Shown: positions 58,318-64,000 of the stretch, one piece after another
Layout: each line of letters opens with the position of its first letter
Position numbering within the stretch: the first letter of the stretch is position 1
Source: Bacillota bacterium
GTDB taxonomy: Bacteria > Bacillota > Clostridia > Tissierellales > Gottschalkiaceae
DNA: 64,000 nucleotides
Direction: 5' to 3'
Assembly: GCA_023420895.1 (NCBI GenBank)
Contig: JAEZUY010000021.1
Location: 1 to 64,000 of the forward strand
Program-made: the position numbers and the translations under genes
Notes under the pieces: model-generated
The model's database searches: none
What the model was told of the DNA's origin: nothing
The model's input: the letters and a program-made list of their open reading frames with translations, nothing else

Positions 58318-59278
58318 TTATATGCTCCAGATATCTTTCCTTGGTCATCATGCCCAGCTCTCTGCTCACAGAAATGGCATCCTGTATCTGAAATATTCTG
58401 TTTTTTCTAATCATATTTCTAACTGCACTGTTTGGAACGAGTATCTCGAATACCGGATATATTCCGTTTCTGCAAGTTCGAAGCTCTTGCGAGAGGACAA
58501 GCTTAAGAGTTCTAGACAGCTGATACCGTATTTGAGACTGGCTATTCTCTCTGCTCATCTCTGATATTCTCTCTACAGTCTCTGCAGCGGAATTCGTGTG
58601 AAGAGTGCTTATAACAAGATGTCCCGTTTCCGCGGCTCTCAGCGCTATTTCAAGAGATTCTCTGTCTCTTATCTCTCCTACTGCAATTATATCTGGATCC
58701 TGTCTGAGACTGGCTTTTAAAGCCGATTCAAAACTGTCGGCATCCCTTCCTATTTCTATCTGAGTAACAAGAGAGCTGCCGCTTTCATGTCTGTATTCTA
58801 CAGGATCTTCTATCATGATTATATGCTTATTTTTCTTTCTGCTTATTTCGGAAATCACAGCTGAAAGAGTGGTCGACTTTCCGCTTCCTGTAGCGCCTGT
58901 TATAAGAATGAGACCCTGTTCCGAAAATATCAGCTTTTCAGCTTCTTCTGGAAGCTTCAGACTTTCAAGCGTGACTTTTTTCTTTCCGAGAATTCTCACA
59001 GCTATATTCTTGCCCTCCTCCGTCCTGTATATATTCATTCTGAGTCTGAGATTTTTGATTCCAATTCCTTTATCGATACTTCCATATCTGTTGAATTTTT
59101 CCTCATCATTTAAATCAGCATATCTGCTAAAAAATGACTCTATTTCTTCTTTCTCAGTTCTAAGACTGTGCTTATTTATTTCTCTGTTTTTTCTACAGTA
59201 TATTTCCCCTTCAGCTTTTATATGTATATCCGTCGCTCCTTCTTCTGAAATACATTTTATTAACTCTTCCAGATTCAA
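58295..59278 (-). CDS. pilT: Pilus retraction ATPase
   Basis: A 327-residue secretion ATPase with Walker A ITGATGSGKSTTLSA, HIIMIEDPVEY (Asp box), SLRQDPDIIAVGEIRDRESLEIAL (Walker B) and STLHTNSAAETVERI (His box). Its length and absence of a zinc domain distinguish it from PilB. Retraction pulls pili back, giving twitching or DNA uptake. The TTG start at 59278 follows GGAGGGATCA and overlaps the pilB stop by four bases (TTGA). Confidence 0.94.
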   Translation of the reverse strand: MNLEELIKCISEEGATDIHIKAEGEIYCRKNREINKHSLRTEKEEIESFFSRYADLNDEEKFNRYGSIDKGIGIKNLRLRMNIYRTEEGKNIAVRILGKKKVTLESLKLPEEAEKLIFSEQGLILITGATGSGKSTTLSAVISEISRKKNKHIIMIEDPVEYRHESGSSLVTQIEIGRDADSFESALKASLRQDPDIIAVGEIRDRESLEIALRAAETGHLVISTLHTNSAAETVERISEMSRENSQSQIRYQLSRTLKLVLSQELRTCRNGIYPVFEILVPNSAVRNMIRKNRIFQIQDAISVSRELGMMTKERYLEHISEKKSFI

Positions 59279-60954
59279 TTTGATCCCTCCAATTTTTCTT
59301 CCCTGCTGTAGTATTCAAAATAGTCTTCGCAATTCATTCTGCTGTCTTTTACGAGTGAAATCATTCTATCCTGAAGACTTCTGAATTCTCTTTTTTTAAG
59401 CTCTTTTCTTATTTCTGAAATAGAATTTATCTTTCCGAATATTTCTCTTAGACCGCTGTCCATTTCCAGTATTTCTACTACCGGTTTTCTAGACGTATAT
59501 CCTCTGTTTGAACATTTTTCACATCCGCCGGACTCATATATTCTGTCCATATTGAAAATTTCGTCTATAAACGGCCTTATATTTTCATCAATATCTTTTA
59601 TTTCAAGACATTCTCTGCAGTTTTCCCTGTAAAGTCTCTGCGATATTACTGCTTTAAGCGCTGAAACTGCAAGATGCTTCTCAACTCCCATATCTACCAG
59701 TCTGTAAATAGTTGAAGGCCCGTCTTCTGTATGAACGGTGCTTATGACCAGATGCCCTGTTATAGAAGCATTTACAGCCATTCTCGCCGTTTCTTCATCC
59801 CGGATTTCCCCTACTACGATTATGTCCGGATCCTGTCTTAAAACGTGTCTTAATATGCTTCCGAATCCAAGACCTATTTCGGAATTGACCTGAATCTGAT
59901 TTACTCCTTCAATTTTGCATTCAACAGGCTCCTCTATGCTTATTATATTTTTCTCTTTAGAATTTAACTCTTTGATTATAGAGTAAAGCATGGTGGACTT
60001 TCCGCTTCCAGTAGGTCCTGTTATGAGTATTAATCCCTGTTTCTGTCTGATTATTCTCTTTATCTTCTCAGAATCAGTCTTTTCGAGCCCCAGCCTGTCT
60101 ATATCAAGAAGTCCTGTGTCCTTGCTGACTATTCTGAGTACGAGCTTTTCTCCAAAAAGAGTCGGTACGAAAGATGACCTTATATCCAGTCTTTTTCCGG
60201 CCGAATCTATTTCGAAACTTCCGTCCTGAGGTCTTCTCTTCTCTGCTATATCGAGTCTGGACATGAGTTTCATCTTAGATACTAAATTCGGGTATATTGC
60301 ATTCGGTATTTCTACAAATTTCCTCAGTATTCCGTCTATCCTGAATCTCACATTCACTTTATCTCTTCCCGGATCAAAATGTATATCAGACGCAGATTCA
60401 ATAACAGCCCTGTAAATGACAGATTTTATAAGTCTGCTGAGACCGTCTCTTTCAGAATCTGAGCCTTCTTTTGTAGAAACGTTTTCCGAAATCATATTTA
60501 TTTCTCTCTCCAGAATATCTTTCTGGAAATATTCGTCCTGCTTGTCTTTTATATTTTTTAATTCTGAAAAAAGAGGAACTATATTGAGTGATGCGGCTTT
60601 TCTCAATTTATCTAAATGAAATATATTCATAGGTTCTGCCATAGCCATATGTATATTTCCGTCTTCAATAGTGCATGGAAATGATTTGGCAGACTGAAGA
60701 GTTTCAAGATCTACTGATGAAACTGTCTCCATATCCGGATATATATTTTTAAGATCTACTGATTCTATACCGTATCTGCTTTTCAAAAGATTTATAAAAT
60801 CTTTTTTCTCAAGAATGCCCAGCTGTATAAGACTCTCTTCAAACGTGGTTTCATTCAGCTTTGAATATTCCTGAGCCTCCTTTTTCTGCGAAATATTTAT
60901 CAGTTTCTCTTCCATGAGAATTTTATCGATTTTTGAAATATTGAGATTGAACAA
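59275..60954 (-). CDS. pilB: Pilus extension ATPase
   Basis: A 559-residue GspE/PilB ATPase. The N-terminal MshEN-type domain is about 1-140. The motor has SASDIHFDPGRDKVNVRFRI, Walker A ITGPTGSGKSTMLYS near residue 311, ISIEEPVEC, HVLRQDPDIIVVGEIRDEET and STVHTEDGPSTIYRLVDMG. The zinc site is two paired cysteines (CRECLE and CEKCSNRGY). The start is TTG at 60954 after GGAGGGATAAA; the frame is open further upstream without a ribosome site. It is the first gene of the pil operon. Confidence 0.95.
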   Translation of the reverse strand: MFNLNISKIDKILMEEKLINISQKKEAQEYSKLNETTFEESLIQLGILEKKDFINLLKSRYGIESVDLKNIYPDMETVSSVDLETLQSAKSFPCTIEDGNIHMAMAEPMNIFHLDKLRKAASLNIVPLFSELKNIKDKQDEYFQKDILEREINMISENVSTKEGSDSERDGLSRLIKSVIYRAVIESASDIHFDPGRDKVNVRFRIDGILRKFVEIPNAIYPNLVSKMKLMSRLDIAEKRRPQDGSFEIDSAGKRLDIRSSFVPTLFGEKLVLRIVSKDTGLLDIDRLGLEKTDSEKIKRIIRQKQGLILITGPTGSGKSTMLYSIIKELNSKEKNIISIEEPVECKIEGVNQIQVNSEIGLGFGSILRHVLRQDPDIIVVGEIRDEETARMAVNASITGHLVISTVHTEDGPSTIYRLVDMGVEKHLAVSALKAVISQRLYRENCRECLEIKDIDENIRPFIDEIFNMDRIYESGGCEKCSNRGYTSRKPVVEILEMDSGLREIFGKINSISEIRKELKKREFRSLQDRMISLVKDSRMNCEDYFEYYSREEKLEGSN

Positions 60955-61069
60955 ATTTATCCCTCCAGATTTTATATATCTAAATATGGAATATTCAGCT
61001 AATCCAAAAAACACTGAATTTTTAAATCGAAAAACTAAAATGATTTAAAAGAACTGCCTTTCATGCAAG

Positions 61070-61098
61070 ACTATATTATATTAAATTATATATGTCAA
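61070..61098 (-). promoter_or_regulatory. Consensus promoter of the pil operon
   Basis: TTGACA (61093-61098) and TATAGT (61070-61075) on the minus strand are separated by 17 bases. The transcript would have a leader of about 110 bases before the pilB TTG. I see no strong structure or c-di-GMP riboswitch in that leader. Confidence 0.78.
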
Positions 61099-61201
61099 GC
61101 CTTTTTTTGAATAATTTTAAATAAAAATATTTTTTTCTTCATTTGTGCAAAAAAATAAAGAGCTTCAAACCTCATGGTTATCCACTCTTCAATAGTCTTA
61201 T

Positions 61202-61576
61202 TTACTTTCTTCTATCTTCTATTTCCAATTCTAAAAGTGTAGCGTTTACTATGTAAGACACACATACACTTATTAATATATGCAATTCTATCGGTATTGC
61301 TTCTTTCATCTGAGCCAGTATAATCACTTCTATAAGGAAAATCAGAATATTCACTATAAGCATAAATATTAATTTGCTCTTCGTAATTACGTACTTGATT
61401 TTTCCCACAAGGGAAAGCATTATACCTGTCAGATAAGGCATAAACATATCATAGAATATTAGAGGCGCTGGCATATAAGTTATTTCTCTGTCTGAATAGA
61501 AAGCATTCAGACCTATCGAGAAAATTATCAGAAAAGCTATAGGCACCAAAAATCTGTATAAAAGTCTCTTGCGCAT
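61202..61576 (-). CDS. Small membrane protein, 124 aa
   Basis: Four hydrophobic segments (about 8-24, 40-58, 68-86 and 96-114), a basic N-terminus (MRKRLLYR) and a charged C-terminus (EIEDRRK). I do not recognise a family. GGAAATCAG precedes the ATG. It has no partner gene: the pil promoter lies downstream and a terminator upstream. Confidence 0.7.
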   Translation of the reverse strand: MRKRLLYRFLVPIAFLIIFSIGLNAFYSDREITYMPAPLIFYDMFMPYLTGIMLSLVGKIKYVITKSKLIFMLIVNILIFLIEVIILAQMKEAIPIELHILISVCVSYIVNATLLELEIEDRRK

Positions 61577-61644
61577 TACTGATTTCCTTTCATTCCCTTA
61601 AAATTCTTAAATAATTATATCACATTTAGACTCTTTAATGGAAA

Positions 61645-61674
61645 AAAAGAGAGAAACATATATTTCTCTCTTTT
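61645..61674 (-). terminator. Terminator after the 61688-62008 gene
   Basis: AAAAGAGAGAAA and TTTCTCTCTTTT form a 12-bp stem with a six-base loop. T-run on the minus strand. Confidence 0.85.
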
Positions 61675-61687
61675 CCTATATTCTATC

Positions 61688-62008
61688 CTATTTATTTTCT
61701 TTAAGTACTAAAACTCTTGCTGGTGTCGCTGATATGAAATCAGGATCAACGTAACCGTTTTTTATAAGATCTATCATTGCATTGTAGAATTCCATTGAAC
61801 TCATTTTTGATTCCTGAAGCATCGGATAAAGTCCCATTGCTTCCGGCTGTTCTCTTCCTGAAAGTTCATAAAGATATTCATATAGATGAGCCGATTTTTC
61901 ATCTACTCCTTCTATTTTCGATTTCACATCCTCGCCTTCAGCCAGTTTTACAAAGTACGGCTCGTTAGGATATTCTATCGTATAGTTCCCTGAATAATGT
62001 GCTGACAT
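61688..62008 (-). CDS. Hypothetical protein, 106 aa
   Basis: A soluble acidic protein with a two-part look: a beta-like start (YTIEYPNEPYFVKLAEG) and a helical middle (KSAHLYEYLYELSG, SSMEFYNAMIDLIKNGYVDPD), ending in ARVLVLKENK. No family recognised. GGGGGTAAT precedes the ATG. It is a single-gene unit with its own promoter (TATAAT at 62043-62048, minus strand) and terminator. Confidence 0.75.
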   Translation of the reverse strand: MSAHYSGNYTIEYPNEPYFVKLAEGEDVKSKIEGVDEKSAHLYEYLYELSGREQPEAMGLYPMLQESKMSSMEFYNAMIDLIKNGYVDPDFISATPARVLVLKENK

Positions 62009-62042
62009 ATTATTACCCCCTAAATAAAGTTCGATTAAGTAT

Positions 62043-62099
62043 ATTATACCCGAAAAGCAGATATTTAACCATATAATCGCTCTAGGATAGCGGTTATAT
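62043..62099 (-). promoter_or_regulatory. Promoter with inverted repeat for the 61688 gene
   Basis: TGGTTA (62066-62071) and TATAAT (62043-62048), 17 bases apart, form a promoter on the minus strand. Just upstream, and touching the -35, ATATAATCGCT (62071-62081) and AGCGGTTATAT (62089-62099) are an inverted repeat with one mismatch, a likely operator. Confidence 0.5.
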
Positions 62100-62185
62100 T
62101 GTATTATTCTGCAATTTAGGTGATTTTTTAAGTTTCAAAGCGGAAAAAAGAATTTTTCACTGCCTGTTTTTTATAATTGATAAGC

Positions 62186-62623
62186 TTAGAAGATTATAGG
62201 TTCTTTTTCATAATCAAGAAGATTTTTCAGAATTTCCGAAAGTTCCTGTCCTATATCCTTAGGAGGTCTGAAACCTTTATATCTGTCCTTCTTTCCTGCT
62301 GATTTATAGACTGTGAGTTTCCATTCTCCGCATCCTGCAAGCGGCACATCGGTTTCTTCCGTCTCTATATTCGTAAAATCTATTTTTGAAAACAGCTTTT
62401 CATCAAGATATTCTGCCGGCACTTTATATTCATATTCAACTTCAACCGGATACGACTTGCCGTCTACTATTGAATTTCCTATGCCTCTGTTAAATTCCAG
62501 TTTCACCTTCCCGCGATTTCTGTTTATTTCCAGTTTGCATCTTGTATAATCTGTCACTTTTTCGAGATTTCTGATATAGTACTTGAGTTCTATTCCTTTT
62601 ACATTTTCATTCATTTTTATCAC
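62186..62623 (-). CDS. Hypothetical protein, 145 aa
   Basis: A soluble, basic-acidic mixed, beta-rich-looking protein (RCKLEINRNRGKVKLEFNRG, YPVEVEYEYKVPAEYLDEKL) with a single AGCGEW Cys and a helical end (IGQELSEILKNLLDYEKEP). No family recognised and no signal peptide. The frame starts at GTG 62623; ATG at 62614 is an alternative. It follows the transporter gene by 70 bases and could share its transcript. Confidence 0.7.
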   Translation of the reverse strand: MIKMNENVKGIELKYYIRNLEKVTDYTRCKLEINRNRGKVKLEFNRGIGNSIVDGKSYPVEVEYEYKVPAEYLDEKLFSKIDFTNIETEETDVPLAGCGEWKLTVYKSAGKKDRYKGFRPPKDIGQELSEILKNLLDYEKEPIIF

Positions 62624-62693
62624 ATCTTTCTCTTAAAATGGTATTTCAAAACTTTATGAATCCGTAAATCTTAAAATCTCTAAAGAAAATTTC

Positions 62694-63992
62694 CTATATT
62701 ATCCCGGCAGCAATATAAATATAGAGCACTGCAAATCCTGACACTGCGGTGAGTATGACGGAAGGAATCCCGAGCTTCACAAAATCTCTTAAAGAAATTC
62801 TGCAGAAACTGCTTGCTTTCTCAACTACTATGACATTCGCAACTGAACCTATAATAGTGAGATTTCCAGCTATAGTGCTTATATAAGCGAGTATGTACCA
62901 GTACACTCTGCTGTTTGAAAGTTCAGATATTATATCTGAAACAATCAGAACGTAAGGCACGTTTCCAAATATATTGGATCCTATAAGAGCCGCCGCCGAA
63001 AATTTAATATATCCCAAAAGACTGTTTTCAAAAAGTCCGTCTATGCTGTAGAATATTTTCTCTGTAATTCCTGTACTGTTGAGCGCTCCCACTACAGCAA
63101 AAAGCAGTGCAAAGAACATCAGAAGAGTCCAGTCCGCTTTCATCAGTATCCTGTTTTCATTCCTATTTGAAACGAGAAGCAGAACCGCAGCTCCTGCAAA
63201 AGCCACCCATGCTATATTCGGAAATATGAAAAACCCGATTATTATTCCGGCCATAACGATAAGACTCTTTATCAGGAGAGGCTTAGTATAAAATTCCGGT
63301 TCCCTCTCTCCTGTAATTTTTCTTTCTTTTCCGTCTTCTGAAGAATTTCTAAGTCTTTTTTCTCCATATTCCGAATTTTCAAAATCTTTTCTGAATATAA
63401 GTCTTATAAGAAAATAGTTTATAAAAAGGCCTATAATTCCTATTGGAAGCATTTTAAAGAAAAACTCCTGATAAGGTATTCCTGAAAGACTTCCTATTAT
63501 CATATTTTGAGGATTACCTGTAAAGGCCATTGCGCTTCCTATATTCGATGAGGTTGCAATTCCCAGAAGAAACGGCAGTGAAGGCAGATTCCTCTTTCTT
63601 ATCATGATTAAAAAAAGAGGTGTCATGAATATGCATACTATATCATTAACTAAAAAAGCTGAGAGTATTCCCACTCCGAACACTTCTATCAGAAGAAGAT
63701 TCTTGAGCGAAAAGTTTTTTCTGTCCAGCCATTCAGTTATTATTTCGAAAAATTCCGCTTCTGCAAGATGTTCTATTACAATCATCATTCCCAGAAGAAG
63801 AACTATAGTGTCCCAGTTCACAAAAGAATACATTTCTTCCGGCGATGCGACTTTCGCTGCGACCATCAGAACTGCACCTATCAGAACACCTGCATTTCTT
63901 CCCAGTCTGAATCTCTTGAAGTTTATTCCTGAAATCATTATATAAGTTATCAGAAATATTATAAGAGCTTTCAGCATATCGCTGCTCATCAT
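62694..63992 (-). CDS. SLC13/ArsB/NhaD-type ion transporter
   Basis: A 432-residue protein with about eleven membrane segments in two halves. The diagnostic segments are DTIVLLLGMMIVIEHLAEA, SAFLVNDIVCIFMTPLFL, IATSSNIGSAMAFTGNPQN and the second-half copy ALIGSNIFGNVPYVLIVSD with IAGNLTIIGSVANVIV. These are typical of the ion transporter superfamily including ArsB (arsenite) and SLC13 (dicarboxylates). The ion is not predictable, and no arsenic gene is nearby. The frame is closed by a stop four codons upstream of the window edge, so the gene is complete, but its promoter is outside. Confidence 0.85.
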   Translation of the reverse strand: MMSSDMLKALIIFLITYIMISGINFKRFRLGRNAGVLIGAVLMVAAKVASPEEMYSFVNWDTIVLLLGMMIVIEHLAEAEFFEIITEWLDRKNFSLKNLLLIEVFGVGILSAFLVNDIVCIFMTPLFLIMIRKRNLPSLPFLLGIATSSNIGSAMAFTGNPQNMIIGSLSGIPYQEFFFKMLPIGIIGLFINYFLIRLIFRKDFENSEYGEKRLRNSSEDGKERKITGEREPEFYTKPLLIKSLIVMAGIIIGFFIFPNIAWVAFAGAAVLLLVSNRNENRILMKADWTLLMFFALLFAVVGALNSTGITEKIFYSIDGLFENSLLGYIKFSAAALIGSNIFGNVPYVLIVSDIISELSNSRVYWYILAYISTIAGNLTIIGSVANVIVVEKASSFCRISLRDFVKLGIPSVILTAVSGFAVLYIYIAAGII

Positions 63993-64000
63993 TTTTTAAG

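Noticed and set aside
60955..61065. c-di-GMP riboswitch in the pil leader
   Set aside because: The conserved GEMM sequence elements are absent and no two-helix arrangement is evident.
1..64000. CRISPR array, prophage, insertion sequence, integron, toxin-antitoxin or secondary-metabolite cluster
   Set aside because: No regularly spaced repeats, transposase, integrase, phage structural gene or biosynthetic core gene was found; gene content is mostly housekeeping.

Overview
The window looks like chromosomal DNA of a low-GC, anaerobic Gram-positive bacterium of the class Clostridia. I judge this from AT-rich sequence, AGA-dominated arginine codons, AGGAGG-type ribosome sites with many TTG starts, SpoVS, a short-form HisG with HisZ, DUF5685 and TIGR01212 families, and a Gram-positive-type pilus operon. 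I cannot name the family or genus. There are no rRNA or tRNA genes, CRISPR arrays, transposases or phage genes. Nearly all genes lie on the minus strand in compact operons closed by clear intrinsic terminators.

Layout, in plus-strand coordinates: (1) 1-3417, an rnhA / DUF5685 / TPR / J-domain operon. (2) 3575-9000, a tiny membrane protein, a guanine-deaminase-like protein without catalytic residues, convergent mtnN and luxS, and an aminotransferase. (3) 8943-10155, PadR and PHP phosphoesterase. (4) 10247-19287, spoVS, a MocR regulator, three tandem M42 peptidases (the middle one degenerate), ispH, plsC, cmk, a BaiN-type flavoprotein and a phosphatase. (5) 19418-28569, an orphan ABC permease, MATE exporter, methionine gamma-lyase family protein, secreted or membrane proteins of unknown role, and FUSC. 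(6) 28650-38768, pgsA, rimO, ftsK, GerMN, two pseudouridine synthases, pssA, a radical SAM protein and a deacetylase. (7) 39114-40612, an HTH-like protein whose frame is broken by one base at a UUUAAAA site, with a long inverted repeat upstream. (8) 40725-48387, a nine-gene his operon, hisZGDCBHAF-IE. (9) 48647-52950, a broken small membrane gene, then znuA, znuCB and zinT. (10) 53054-60954, an eight-gene type IV pilus operon, pilB-T-C-A-D-M-N-O. (11) 61202-63992, small unknown proteins and an SLC13/ArsB-type transporter.

How the genes fit together: mtnN and luxS are the two steps from S-adenosylhomocysteine to homocysteine plus the AI-2 precursor. The his operon covers the pathway except histidinol-phosphate phosphatase. 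ZnuABC and ZinT form a zinc uptake set whose two promoters share the same -35/operator-like sequence. PgsA, PssA and PlsC are phospholipid synthesis enzymes. The pil operon is a minimal pilus with one main pilin and no visible minor pilins.

The observations most worth following up are the apparent -1 frameshift gene with its structured upstream region, two proteins that have lost their metal ligands (M42 and guanine deaminase types), the 130-residue insertion in ZnuA, the J-domain-deleted tandem duplicate, and the unusual PilO-like protein.
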